Source: Oscillospiraceae bacterium (GTDB lineage Bacteria; Bacillota; Clostridia; Oscillospirales; Ruminococcaceae). Taken from it: DNA of 64,000 bases. Below are positions 54,051-62,986 of this stretch, one piece after another (position 1 is the stretch's first letter; each line of letters opens with the position of its first letter). A model generated the notes under the pieces. It searched no databases and was not told the DNA's origin. It saw only the letters and a list, made by a program, of their open reading frames with translations. Location: contig CAAGEZ010000036.1 of NCBI GenBank assembly GCA_900768995.1, positions 17,949-81,948 of the forward strand, given 5' to 3'. The position numbers and the translations under genes were made by a program.

Positions 54051-55358
54051 TTAGTCGTGAAGCTTTCTCTTGTCGATAACTCTTACAGCCTTGCCCTCAC
54101 TTCTGGCAATGGTCTTGGGAGATACGAGATGTACCTTGGGGCTGATGCCGAGGATCTGCTTGATAGCGGCGGTAAGAGCCTTTTCCTTGTCCTGAATGCC
54201 CTTAACGGTATCGGTGAACTGCTCCTCGTTCATCTCAACATAAACATCGAGAGTATCGGAATTGTTAACTCTGTCCACCTCGATCTGATAGTTGGGAGCA
54301 TAGCCCTGCTCGATGAGAACGGTCTCGATCTGTGAGGGGAATACGTTTACGCCCCTGATGATGAGCATATCATCGCTTCTGCCCATAGGCTTGGTCATCT
54401 TGATAAGTGTTCTTCCGCAGGAGCACTTCTTGCGGCTGAGAACGCAGATGTCACGGGTTCTGTATCTGAGAAGAGGGAATGCCTCCTTGGTGATGCTTGT
54501 GAAAACCAGCTCACCCTTTGAGCCTTCGGGGAGGACTTCGCCTGTATCAGGGTCGATAATTTCGGCAATGAAATTATCCTCATTGATGTGCATACCCGAC
54601 TGCGCGCTGCATTCAAATGCAACGCCCGGACCGCTTGTTTCGGTAAGGCCGTAGATATCATATGCCTTGATGCCGAGGGACTTTTCGATCTCACGTCTCA
54701 TTTCCTCAGTCCAGGGCTCTGCGCCGAAAATACCGGCTTTGAGCTTGATATCATCGGGAGTAAGACCCATTTCGTGAAGTGTCTCACCGATATATGCGGC
54801 ATAGGAGGGGGTACAGCAGAGAATTGTGGAACCAAGGTCTCTCATAAACTGTATCTGTCTTTCGGTATTTCCCGAAGACATAGGAAGTGTAAGGCAGCCT
54901 ACCTTGTGAGAGCCGCCGTTAAGACCTGCGCCGCCTGTGAAAAGTCCGAAACCGTATGCAACGTGACATACATCTTCCTTTGTTCCGCCCGCAGCTGTGA
55001 TAGCTCTTGCGCAGCAGTCCTCCCAGATGTCAATGTCGTGCTGGGTGTAGAAAGCAACGACACGCTTGCCTGTTGTACCGCTGGTGGAATGTATTCTTAC
55101 GCAGTCAGCAAGGGGCTTTGCAAGCAGTCCGTAGGGATATGCTTCTCTAAGGTCGGATTTTGTAAGGAAGGGCAGCTTGTGAAGATCGTCTGTGGACCTG
55201 ATATCGTCGGGTGTAACGCCCTTCTCGTCCATAAGCTTCTTGTAGTAGGGCACATTCTCATAAACGTGCTTTACCTGTGCCACAAGTCGCTCGTCCTGAA
55301 GCTTTTTCATATCCTCACGGGACATACATTCAATTTCTTTGTTCCAGTAGTTTTCCAC
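54051..55358 (-). CDS. paaK: Phenylacetate--CoA ligase
   Basis: This adenylate-forming enzyme activates phenylacetate or related aryl acids with ATP and CoA. The 435-residue protein has RIHSTSGTTGKRVVAFYT (P-loop, about residues 92-109), YGLTETSGPGVAFEC, RYRTRDI and a small C-terminal domain with RSDDMLIIRGVNVFPSQIE. A Cys-rich CSCGRTLIKM turn may bind zinc. It lies between iorB and an ACT gene, fitting reversible interconversion of arylacetyl-CoA with aromatic amino acid pathways. Confidence 0.95.
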   Translation of the reverse strand: MENYWNKEIECMSREDMKKLQDERLVAQVKHVYENVPYYKKLMDEKGVTPDDIRSTDDLHKLPFLTKSDLREAYPYGLLAKPLADCVRIHSTSGTTGKRVVAFYTQHDIDIWEDCCARAITAAGGTKEDVCHVAYGFGLFTGGAGLNGGSHKVGCLTLPMSSGNTERQIQFMRDLGSTILCCTPSYAAYIGETLHEMGLTPDDIKLKAGIFGAEPWTEEMRREIEKSLGIKAYDIYGLTETSGPGVAFECSAQSGMHINEDNFIAEIIDPDTGEVLPEGSKGELVFTSITKEAFPLLRYRTRDICVLSRKKCSCGRTLIKMTKPMGRSDDMLIIRGVNVFPSQIETVLIEQGYAPNYQIEVDRVNNSDTLDVYVEMNEEQFTDTVKGIQDKEKALTAAIKQILGISPKVHLVSPKTIARSEGKAVRVIDKRKLHD

Positions 55359-55415
55359 TGTTTCGGACCTCCGTCTAAAAATTTATTTTTCCGCCGATGC
55401 GGATAATTTCACTGC

Positions 55416-55991
55416 TTACTTGGCATTTCTTCCCAGATCAAAAGCCTTTTTGTTAAGCTCCAGGAACTTGGGAGGAACGCACTGCTCAATAGCATTCTGC
55501 CACAGCTCTTCTTCAAATTCAGTCTGAGCGGAAACCACGCCCATAAGAACAACGTTTGACGCCTTGGCATTTCCTGCCTGCTCCGCAAGACCGAGAGCGT
55601 CAACAGCTGTTACCTGAATGCCCATAGCCTTTATCTTTGCGGCAATATCCTCGGGATACTGCGCCGCACCTGTGATAACGGGCATAGGGTCAAGCTGCTG
55701 GGTCGATGTGATGAGCTTGCCGCCTTTTTTAAGGTAAGGCAGCCATCTTGCGGACTCCAGAAGCTCAAAGGAGATGATAACATCAGCCTCGCCCTTTTCG
55801 ATAACGGGAGAGCAAACCTCGTCGCCGTATCTTACATATGTAACTACCGAGCCGCCTCTCTGGGACATTCCGTGTACCTCGGACACCTTTACGTCAAAGC
55901 CCTTGGCAAGAAGAACATTTCCCAGAAGTCGGGAAGCCAGCAGTGAGCCCTGTCCGCCCACGCCGACTATCATAATTGATCTTGTTTCCAT
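55416..55991 (-). CDS. iorB: Indolepyruvate ferredoxin oxidoreductase beta subunit
   Basis: IorB is the gamma-type domain of 2-oxoacid:ferredoxin oxidoreductases. The 191-residue protein begins SIMIVGVGGQGSLLASRLLGNVLLAKGFDVKVSEVHGMSQRGGSVVTYVRYG, the typical GxGGQG and HGMSQRGG motifs. It pairs with IorA to oxidise indolepyruvate, phenylpyruvate and hydroxyphenylpyruvate to acyl-CoA, or to carboxylate arylacetyl-CoA in reverse. A gene for an unknown membrane protein separates it from iorA. Confidence 0.95.
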   Translation of the reverse strand: METRSIMIVGVGGQGSLLASRLLGNVLLAKGFDVKVSEVHGMSQRGGSVVTYVRYGDEVCSPVIEKGEADVIISFELLESARWLPYLKKGGKLITSTQQLDPMPVITGAAQYPEDIAAKIKAMGIQVTAVDALGLAEQAGNAKASNVVLMGVVSAQTEFEEELWQNAIEQCVPPKFLELNKKAFDLGRNAK

Positions 55992-56010
55992 AAAATAAGT
56001 CTCCTAAAAA

Positions 56011-56508
56011 TTATTTCTTTGCAAGCTTTCTGACGCCTGCAACACCGCCCAGCAGAGCGAAAATATAGCTTTTCACAAGTGATGAAGTGAAATCTTCCTG
56101 CACTTCAAGAAGAGCGGTAAATTCAGTGAAATTTCTGAAGCAGTCGAAAATGCCGATGTGATATTCGCCCTCGCTGTATTCGTTGAGAGCGTCGCTCATT
56201 TCCCACGACCACACAAATCTTTCACAGAGATATACATTGATTATCATTACGACTGCGCAAATAACTACCCCTGCCCAGATGTTCATATTACTGCTTTTTG
56301 ATGTAAATTTATCGCAGGCGATGATCGAACCGAGAAACATAAAAAATCCCGCTATCGCCGCAACATATCCTGCCTTGCCCAAAACTATCCAAAGGAATAC
56401 AGCAGGCAGTGAACCCACCACTGCGCCCAGCAAAGCCTTCAAAAGCGTGACGGCAGTTGATTCCTCGGGCACAGCTTCGGCAATTGTCTGATAATCATTC
56501 ATTTCCAT
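56011..56508 (-). CDS. Small membrane protein inside the ior operon, unknown function
   Basis: This 165-residue protein has about four hydrophobic segments (LLKALLGAVVGSLPAVFLWIVLG, VAAIAGFFMFLGSIIAC, WAGVVICAVVMIINVYL and the C-terminal YIFALLGGVAGVRKL) and an acidic loop with NEYSEGEYHIGIFDCFRNFTEF. It is inserted between iorB and iorA on the same strand (19 and 36 base gaps). I do not recognise a family. It could help uptake of aryl acids, but nothing in the sequence proves it. Confidence 0.65.
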   Translation of the reverse strand: MEMNDYQTIAEAVPEESTAVTLLKALLGAVVGSLPAVFLWIVLGKAGYVAAIAGFFMFLGSIIACDKFTSKSSNMNIWAGVVICAVVMIINVYLCERFVWSWEMSDALNEYSEGEYHIGIFDCFRNFTEFTALLEVQEDFTSSLVKSYIFALLGGVAGVRKLAKK

Positions 56509-56544
56509 ATATTTTTACCCCTTTTATGTCTGTCAGTTTATGTC

Positions 56545-58272
56545 TTACTTAACTATTGCCTTGGGCTTGCAGACCTCTGTGCAGATTCCGCAGCCAACGC
56601 ACTGAGTATGGTCGATAACGCACTTGCCATTTCTTACGGAAATTGCGGGACAGCCCAGCTTTAAGCACATCTTACAGCCGACGCACTTGTTCTCGTCCAC
56701 CTTAAGGGGAGGATTGTGCTTAACATATTTAAGAAGTGCACAAGGACGGCGGGAAATTATAACGGAGGCCTCGGGAGCAGCAAGCTCCTCCTTGATAGCA
56801 GCTTCGGTCTGAGCAAGGTCATAGGGGTCAACAACTCTTACACGCTTGATGCCCACAGCCTTGCAAAGCTCTTCAAGATTAACGGCAGCAGCAGGGTCGC
56901 CCTTAAGATTTTTTCCCGTTGTGGGGTTCTGCTGATGACCTGTCATACCTGTAATGGAGTTGTCGAGAATGATAACGGTGGAATTTGTGGCATTGTATGC
57001 AATGTTCACAAGACCTGTAATGCCGCTGTGCATAAACGTGGAATCACCGATAACAGCAACTGTTTTCTTCTCGGCCTCCTCTCCCCTTGCCTTGTTGAAG
57101 CCGTGGAGTGCGGAAACGGAAGCACCCATACAAATAGTAGTGTCCATTGAATTAAGAGGTGCGGAAGCGCCTAGGGTGTAACAGCCGATATCGCCCGAAA
57201 CGGTTATCTTGTTCTTTGAAAGGCAATAGAACAGACCTCTGTGGGGACATCCTGCGCACATAACGGGAGGACGGACAGGAACATTCTCGGGGAATGCCAT
57301 GACCTCGTTCTTTTTGCCAAGCAGCTTTTCAGCGACAACAGCCTGAGAAAATTCGCCGATGAAGCCGAATATCTCCTTGCCCTTAACATCAAGACCAAGC
57401 TTGCGGCAGTGGGTCTCGATAACATCATCAAGCTCCTCGATAACATAAACGGTCTTGTGCTTTGCGCAGAAGTCCTTGATGAGCTGAACGGGGAAAGGAT
57501 TTACCATACCAAGCTTAAGGTATGAAGCGCTGTCCCCCATTGCCTCCCTTGCGTACTGGAAGCAAACACCGCTTGTGATGATGCCGATGTCGGTGTTATT
57601 TTCGATGACCTTATTTAAAGGAGAAGTCTCTGCGTATGTAACAAGCTTTGCTGTTCTCTCCTCAACAAAAACGTGCTTTGGACGGGCATATGCGGGCATC
57701 ATAACGTATTTCTGAGGACATTTTACATATTCCTTGAGAGGGTGCTCTTCCCTGTCGAAAAGCTCAACAGCTGACTGGGAATGAGCAACTCTTGTGCACA
57801 TTCTTACGATAACGGGAGTATCGAATTTCTCGGATATCTCGTATGCAGCCTTGACAAAATCCCTTACCTCTCCCGAATCGGAGGGTTCAAGCATAGGCAC
57901 CTTTGCGGCAATGGCATAATGACGGGAATCCTGCTCATTCTGAGAGGAATGCATTCCGGGGTCATCAGCAACAGCAAGCACCATTCCGCCGTTCACACCT
58001 GTGTATGAGAATGTGAACAGAGGATCAGCGGCAACGTTCAGACCAACGTGTTTCATTCCGCAGAATGAACGTGCACCTGCGATAGAAGCACCGATAGCGG
58101 TCTCGGCAGCCACCTTTTCATTGGGTGCCCACTCGGCATAGATATCGTCGTATTTAGCGGCGTACTCGGTGATCTCGGTGGAGGGGGTTCCGGGGTAGCT
58201 TGAAACTACCGTAACTCCAGCCTCGTAAAGACCTCTTGCAAACGCCTCATTTCCAAGCATAAGCTTTTTCAT
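56545..58272 (-). CDS. iorA: Indolepyruvate ferredoxin oxidoreductase alpha subunit
   Basis: IorA holds the ThDP site and iron-sulfur clusters. The 575-residue protein has the N-terminal pyrimidine-binding domain (SYPGTPSTEITEYAA), a CAGCPHRGLFYCL cysteine motif, the ThDP/Mg motif VIGDSTFMHSGITGLVNIAYN and a C-terminal double [4Fe-4S] ferredoxin domain (CVGCKMCLKLGCP and CVGCGICTEVCKP). All motifs are intact. It heads the iorA-membrane protein-iorB-paaK-ACT operon and has a good promoter. Confidence 0.96.
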   Translation of the reverse strand: MKKLMLGNEAFARGLYEAGVTVVSSYPGTPSTEITEYAAKYDDIYAEWAPNEKVAAETAIGASIAGARSFCGMKHVGLNVAADPLFTFSYTGVNGGMVLAVADDPGMHSSQNEQDSRHYAIAAKVPMLEPSDSGEVRDFVKAAYEISEKFDTPVIVRMCTRVAHSQSAVELFDREEHPLKEYVKCPQKYVMMPAYARPKHVFVEERTAKLVTYAETSPLNKVIENNTDIGIITSGVCFQYAREAMGDSASYLKLGMVNPFPVQLIKDFCAKHKTVYVIEELDDVIETHCRKLGLDVKGKEIFGFIGEFSQAVVAEKLLGKKNEVMAFPENVPVRPPVMCAGCPHRGLFYCLSKNKITVSGDIGCYTLGASAPLNSMDTTICMGASVSALHGFNKARGEEAEKKTVAVIGDSTFMHSGITGLVNIAYNATNSTVIILDNSITGMTGHQQNPTTGKNLKGDPAAAVNLEELCKAVGIKRVRVVDPYDLAQTEAAIKEELAAPEASVIISRRPCALLKYVKHNPPLKVDENKCVGCKMCLKLGCPAISVRNGKCVIDHTQCVGCGICTEVCKPKAIVK

Positions 58273-58323
58273 CAGAATAATTTCCTTTCTTACAACTAAA
58301 CTTAAATAGTCAAATTTACTATA

Positions 58324-58352
58324 ATTATATCACCTTTGGCAAATAATTTCAA
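58324..58352 (-). promoter_or_regulatory. Promoter of the ior/paaK operon
   Basis: TTGAAA (58352-58347) and TATAAT (58329-58324) on the minus strand have a 17-base spacer, about 50 bases before the iorA start. Confidence 0.75.
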
Positions 58353-58443
58353 TACAATTTGGCGATTTTTTTATTTTTCGGCATTTTACATCTAATTAAT
58401 GAGAAAAAACTGTACATCAAAACCGATAAAGTTGCCTGTATAA

Positions 58444-58472
58444 TTGACATCTTCATCTTCACGAGATATAAT
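58444..58472 (+). promoter_or_regulatory. Consensus promoter before the membrane protein gene
   Basis: TTGACA (58444-58449) and TATAAT (58467-58472) match consensus with a 17-base spacer. Confidence 0.85.
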
Positions 58473-58514
58473 TAGCATATGCAAACTAATTTTGAACCGA
58501 AAGGAAAGATAAAA

Positions 58515-59135
58515 ATGCTGCTTACAAAAATACTCCTGCTCACCGCTTTCATAGGACACGTTATCTGCCGGAAATGCGACAGTCTCCTTGCCTATACCCC
58601 GAGCGGCAAATTTTCCGCCGCAGATATGAAGTCCTGCGGCAAAATGGCTGAGAGATTTGAGGGAATGTCTCTCAAAAACATAATGATATCGATGCTCCTT
58701 GGCGTTCCCGCGCTGATGATGTCCGCTTTCGGCGCATTCGGACTTTGCAGGTATATGTTCGGCTTTTCAAAAGTGTATGGGACGATTATGGCGATATCCG
58801 CCGCCGTATTTATCTGCTTTGTGATAGCCCATCACGTTCTCTGCGGCGTGACCGAATGGATATTTGTCCGCTTTGACAGGACTGAGGAAAGCTACAAAGC
58901 CGTTCTGGAATTTTTCAGGCAGACCGCCGTTATGATGTATGTGTGCTACACGGGTCTCCTTGTTTTCGCGGTAACGCTTTTCATCGCCGTTGTTACGGGT
59001 GCCACCGACCTGCCAAGGTGGGCGTGCATCTTCAACACTCTGCCACTTTTTGTCATTCTCGCCCCGTTCAAGCTTGTTGGTACGGGAAATATCGCCAATG
59101 CGCTTATGTATCTCGGACTTTTTATTTTCATCTGA
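58515..59135 (+). CDS. Multi-pass membrane protein, intact relative of the pseudogene at 52 kb
   Basis: This 206-residue protein has about six hydrophobic segments, from MLLTKILLLTAFIGHVICRKCDSLLAY to GTGNIANALMYLGLFIFI. The start at 58515 is set by AAAGGAAAG; the frame opens 36 bases earlier, inside the likely 5' leader. Its conserved points (SxLLGxxxxxxxxFGxxxLxxxM, WxxIFN, GNI near the end) recur in the decayed gene at 51.9-52.5 kb, so the two seem paralogous. Function unknown. Confidence 0.65.
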   Translation: MLLTKILLLTAFIGHVICRKCDSLLAYTPSGKFSAADMKSCGKMAERFEGMSLKNIMISMLLGVPALMMSAFGAFGLCRYMFGFSKVYGTIMAISAAVFICFVIAHHVLCGVTEWIFVRFDRTEESYKAVLEFFRQTAVMMYVCYTGLLVFAVTLFIAVVTGATDLPRWACIFNTLPLFVILAPFKLVGTGNIANALMYLGLFIFI

Positions 59136-59161
59136 TAAAAAGACAAAATCCTTGATTTTAA

Positions 59162-59190
59162 TTGACTTATGGGAAAAAATATGTTAGAAT
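59162..59190 (+). promoter_or_regulatory. Promoter of argS
   Basis: TTGACT (59162-59167) and TAGAAT (59185-59190) have a 17-base spacer, 40 bases before the ATG. Confidence 0.75.
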
Positions 59191-59229
59191 GACAAAAGGA
59201 TTATTTTTTCGGAAGGATTGATATAAAAA

Positions 59230-60981
59230 ATGCAGTCAATTACAAAAAAGCTGACCGAGATCGTTTCGGCGGCATTTGAAAAGTGTGGATATGACCCGAA
59301 AATGGGCACAGTCACCGCTTCGGACAGACTTGACCTCTGTCAGTTCCAGTGCAACGGTGCATTTGCGGGAGCAAAGCTTTACCATAAGGCTCCCTTTATG
59401 ATAGCTGAGGACGTTGCGGCAGTCCTCAGAGAAGAAAGCATTTTCAGCAAGGCAGAGGTAGTAAAGCCCGGCTTTCTGAACCTTATTCTTACCGATGAAT
59501 ATATGCTTTATATCGCCGCTGCCATTGACAGCGACAGCTTCTGCGGCATTCCTCAGGCTGAAAAGCCCGATACTATTGTAATAGACTACGGCGGACCTAA
59601 CGTTGCAAAGCCCCTCCACATCGGTCATCTCCGTTCCGCTATCATCGGCGAGGCCCTCAAAAGGCTTGCCCGTGCCTGCGGAAACAAGGTTTACGGCGAT
59701 GTGCACCTTGGCGACTGGGGACTCCAGATCGGTCTTGTTATAACCGAGCTTGCGGAGAGATTTCCCGAGGAAAGATGCTTTGCGGCTGATTTTGACCCAG
59801 ACAAGGACAGCGTATTCCCTCTGAATGCTGAAATGCTCTGCGAGGTATATCCCACTGCGAGCAAGAAGAGCAAGGAGGACGAGGCTTTCAAGGACAAGGC
59901 TCACACCGCCACCTTTGAGCTTCAGAACGGCAGACCTGGGTATATTGCACTTTGGAAAGAGATTCTCCGTGTGTCCATTGCCGACCTTAAGAGCAATTAC
60001 AGCAAGCTTGGCGTTGATTTTGACTACTGGTACGGCGAGAGCGATGCTGACAAATATATCCCCGAGCTTATGAAGATACTGGAGGACAAGCACCTTTCCT
60101 ATGAGAGCGACGGCGCACTTGTTGTTGACGTTGCCAAGGAGGACGACAAGGCTCCTATGCCCCCCGTTATCGTGAGAAAGTCCGATAATTCCAGCATTTA
60201 CGCCACCACAGACCTTGCCACCATTATCCAGCGAAACAGGGATTTTGCCCCCGACAGGATATGGTATGTTGTTGATAACCGTCAGGAGCTTCACTTTACT
60301 CAGGTTTTCCGCTGCGCAAGAAGAGCGGAGCTTGTGCCCGAAACTACTGCACTTGAATTTTTAGGCTTCGGCACTATGAACGGCACGGACGGCAAGCCCT
60401 ACAAGACCCGTGACGGCGGAGTTATGCGGCTTTCAGACCTTATCGACACTGTTACAAATGCATCTTTACAGCGACTTGAAGGCTCTCAGCTTGTTTCCGA
60501 CGAGGACAAGGAGGATTATGCACGAAAGCTCGGTATGGCTGCCATAAAGTTCGGCGACCTTATCAATCACCGCTCCAAGGACTACATTTTTGACCTTGAC
60601 AAGTTTATGTCCGCAGAGGGCAAAACGGGAATTTATCTTCTCTACACCGTTTCCCGCATAAACTCCATTATGAAAAAGGCAGGAGACGCAAAGGCTGAGC
60701 TTTCTGGCATCTATACCGACAGCGAGCGTGAGCTTATCCTGAAAATGCTTATGACGGGTGATGTTTTTGAGAGGGCTATGGCTGAAAAGGCCCCCAACTA
60801 CATCTGCGAGAATGCATATCAGCTTGCAGTTTCATTCTCGGGCTTCTACCACGAGAACCACATCATCAACGAGACTGATGAAAAGAAAAAGGCAAGCTGG
60901 CTCGCTCTTGCAGCTCTCACAAGAAAAATGATAATCAGGCATCTTGATATCCTCGGAATTGAAACTGTGGAGAATATGTAA
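59230..60981 (+). CDS. argS: Arginyl-tRNA synthetase
   Basis: ArgRS charges tRNA-Arg. The 583-residue class I enzyme has the N-terminal Add1 domain, the HIGH motif in YGGPNVAKPLHIGHLRSAIIGEAL (about residues 117-140), and an RDGGVMRLSDLID region. The KMSK loop is replaced by GKPYKTR, as in many ArgRS enzymes. The C-terminal DALR anticodon-binding domain ends the protein. GGAAGG precedes the ATG. It is a single-gene unit. A tRNA-Arg gene lies 2.7 kb downstream. Confidence 0.96.
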   Translation: MQSITKKLTEIVSAAFEKCGYDPKMGTVTASDRLDLCQFQCNGAFAGAKLYHKAPFMIAEDVAAVLREESIFSKAEVVKPGFLNLILTDEYMLYIAAAIDSDSFCGIPQAEKPDTIVIDYGGPNVAKPLHIGHLRSAIIGEALKRLARACGNKVYGDVHLGDWGLQIGLVITELAERFPEERCFAADFDPDKDSVFPLNAEMLCEVYPTASKKSKEDEAFKDKAHTATFELQNGRPGYIALWKEILRVSIADLKSNYSKLGVDFDYWYGESDADKYIPELMKILEDKHLSYESDGALVVDVAKEDDKAPMPPVIVRKSDNSSIYATTDLATIIQRNRDFAPDRIWYVVDNRQELHFTQVFRCARRAELVPETTALEFLGFGTMNGTDGKPYKTRDGGVMRLSDLIDTVTNASLQRLEGSQLVSDEDKEDYARKLGMAAIKFGDLINHRSKDYIFDLDKFMSAEGKTGIYLLYTVSRINSIMKKAGDAKAELSGIYTDSERELILKMLMTGDVFERAMAEKAPNYICENAYQLAVSFSGFYHENHIINETDEKKKASWLALAALTRKMIIRHLDILGIETVENM

Positions 60982-61030
60982 GAAATTTCCCCATAAATCA
61001 AGTCATTATCCCATATTTCCCGCAAAACCG

Positions 61031-61059
61031 TTGACATATTTTGCGGAATATGCTAAAAT
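61031..61059 (+). promoter_or_regulatory. Promoter of the second acetolactate synthase gene
   Basis: TTGACA (61031-61036) and TAAAAT (61054-61059) have a 17-base spacer. The spacer holds GCGGAATATGC, similar to half of the palindrome at the ilvBNC promoter. A leader of about 170 bases follows. Confidence 0.78.
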
Positions 61060-61090
61060 AATAAAGTTATTGTGCTTTAAATATGCTTAA

Positions 61091-61238
61091 TGCAGCAGCG
61101 GGTATGCCGCACGGAGGGTTCTACGCAATACCCTGCGAATACGGACTGAGGGATACCCCCTTTGCACAGCTTGGTGCAGATGAGAATATTCAAGGCAGAC
61201 TTATAATAAGCATTCACGAAAGGAAAGATCAATTTAAA
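61091..61238 (+). promoter_or_regulatory. Structured leader of the second acetolactate synthase gene
   Basis: The leader can form GCAG..GGGTAT paired with ATACCCTGC (61093-61136) and a second small hairpin TGCAC/GTGCA (about 61164-61179). It has an open frame continuous with the enzyme from an ATG at 61083, but that extension has no ribosome site and resembles no known N-terminus. No T-box sequence or Leu/Val/Ile codon run was found. A riboswitch or attenuator is possible but unproven. Confidence 0.4.
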
Positions 61239-62933
61239 ATGCTTCTTAACGGTTCTCAGATAATTCTCGAATGCCTCTTAGAGCAGGGAGTAGATACAGT
61301 TTTCGGTTATCCCGGAGGCGCAGTGCTTAACATTTACGACGCACTTTACGATTACAGCGACAGGATAACCCATATCCTCACATCTCACGAGCAGAACGCA
61401 GGTCACGCCGCTGACGGCTATTCCCGTACAACGGGCAAGACAGGCGTTGTTATCGCAACATCGGGTCCGGGCGCCACAAACCTTGTTACCGCTATTGCCA
61501 CCGCAAATATGGACAGCATTCCTCTTGTTGCCATTACGGGAAATGTGGGCACAAGCCTTCTCGGTCTCGACTCATTCCAGGAAGTTGACATCACAGGCAT
61601 CACAATGCCTATCACCAAGCACAACTACATCGTCAAGGACGTAAATGACCTTGCAGATGTTATCAGAGAGGCTTTCTTCATCGCAAATGACGGCAGAAAG
61701 GGACCTGTTCTCATTGATATCCCCAAGGACATCACAGCCGCTAAGTGCGAGTATGAGCCAAAGCCAGTTCAGGGTCACAGCGCAAGCGTTGACAATGCAG
61801 AGATAGACGAGGCTGTAAAGGTCATCGCATCTGCAAAGAAGCCATTTATATTTGCGGGCGGCGGCGTTGTTCTTGCAAATGCTGAAGGTCAGCTTGCCGA
61901 ATTTGCAGACCTTATTGACGCACCCGTTGCAATGTCCCTTATGGGTATGGCTTCCTTTGACAACGAAAGCCCCAGATACACAGGTATGCTCGGTATGCAC
62001 GGCACAAAGACATCATCTCTTGCCCTCACAAACAGCGATGTTATCGTTGTTCTCGGTTCAAGATTTTCCGACCGTGTTACCTGCAGCACTGCTTCATTCT
62101 GCGAAAATATAAAGAACGCAAAGATAGTACATATCGAGATAGACCCTGCGGAATTTGACAAGAATATTCCCGCAGATGTTCACGTTCAGGGCGATGTTAA
62201 GCTCGTTCTCACCGAGATAAACAGAAAGCTTACGGCTATGGATAAGATAAGCCACCCCGAATGGATGGCTCAGATAGCTGAGTGGAAAAAGACCTATCCT
62301 TTACATCAGGTAGGTGCTGACGATGAAGCGGTTCTTCCTCAGTATGTTCTCGAAACTCTTGCAGACATCACGAACAGAGACGCTATCATCACCACTGAGG
62401 TCGGACAGCATCAGATGTGGGCGGCGGAGTATTTCCCCTTCAAAAATCCCAAGAGCTTTGCCACATCGGGCGGTCTCGGCACAATGGGCTACGGTCTCGG
62501 CGCAGCTATCGGCGCAAAGGTGGGCAACCCCGACAAGACTGTTGTGAACATTGCAGGCGACGGCAGCTTCTATATGAATATGACCGAGCTTTCCACCCTT
62601 TCAAAGTACCGGATGCCCGTTATCGAGCTTGTTTTCAACAACACAGTTCTCGGTATGGTAAGACAGTGGCAGAGACTTTTCTACAACTGCCATTTCTCCC
62701 AGACCACACTTGAAAAGTCCACAGATTTCGAGCTTCTTGCAAAGGCGTTCGGCATTGAGCCTGTCACCATTACCAAGAAGAGCGAGGTAAGGGAAAAGCT
62801 TGAACACGCAGTTTCCTGCGGCAAGCCTGTTCTCATCAACTGCATCATCGACAAGGACATAAACGTTCTGCCTATGGTTCCTGCGGGAGCTTCTGTTGCA
62901 GAGCCTATTCTTGAAATTGCGGTTGACTGCTGA
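61239..62933 (+). CDS. ilvB: Acetolactate synthase large subunit, second copy
   Basis: This 564-residue ThDP enzyme starts QIILECLLEQGVDTVFGYPGGAVLNIYDAL and has the catalytic Glu in TSHEQNAGHAADGYSR, the FAD domain, and the ThDP motif GDGSFYMNMTELSTLSKYRMPVIELVFNN followed by VLGMVRQWQ with the usual Trp. It is a standard biosynthetic acetolactate synthase, closer to the textbook pattern than the ilvBN copy at 9.6 kb. No small subunit is adjacent. AAAGGAAAG before 61239 sets the start. Confidence 0.94.
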   Translation: MLLNGSQIILECLLEQGVDTVFGYPGGAVLNIYDALYDYSDRITHILTSHEQNAGHAADGYSRTTGKTGVVIATSGPGATNLVTAIATANMDSIPLVAITGNVGTSLLGLDSFQEVDITGITMPITKHNYIVKDVNDLADVIREAFFIANDGRKGPVLIDIPKDITAAKCEYEPKPVQGHSASVDNAEIDEAVKVIASAKKPFIFAGGGVVLANAEGQLAEFADLIDAPVAMSLMGMASFDNESPRYTGMLGMHGTKTSSLALTNSDVIVVLGSRFSDRVTCSTASFCENIKNAKIVHIEIDPAEFDKNIPADVHVQGDVKLVLTEINRKLTAMDKISHPEWMAQIAEWKKTYPLHQVGADDEAVLPQYVLETLADITNRDAIITTEVGQHQMWAAEYFPFKNPKSFATSGGLGTMGYGLGAAIGAKVGNPDKTVVNIAGDGSFYMNMTELSTLSKYRMPVIELVFNNTVLGMVRQWQRLFYNCHFSQTTLEKSTDFELLAKAFGIEPVTITKKSEVREKLEHAVSCGKPVLINCIIDKDINVLPMVPAGASVAEPILEIAVDC

Positions 62934-62946
62934 TAATTGATGTTAT

Positions 62947-62986
62947 AAAAATGAGCTGCGGGAGAATTTTCGCAGCTCATTTTGAT
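62947..62986. terminator. Terminator after the second acetolactate synthase
   Basis: ATGAGCTGCG (62951-62960) pairs with CGCAGCTCAT (62971-62980), followed by TTTTGATTT. It also faces the convergent GNAT gene. Confidence 0.85.

Noticed and set aside
59236..60294. Minus-strand open frame of 352 codons
   Set aside because: It is antisense to argS, which has all its motifs. There is no start signal or family match.
61083..61238. N-terminal extension of the second acetolactate synthase
   Set aside because: The frame is open, but the 52 extra residues match no known N-terminus, the ATG at 61083 has no ribosome site, and 61239 has one.
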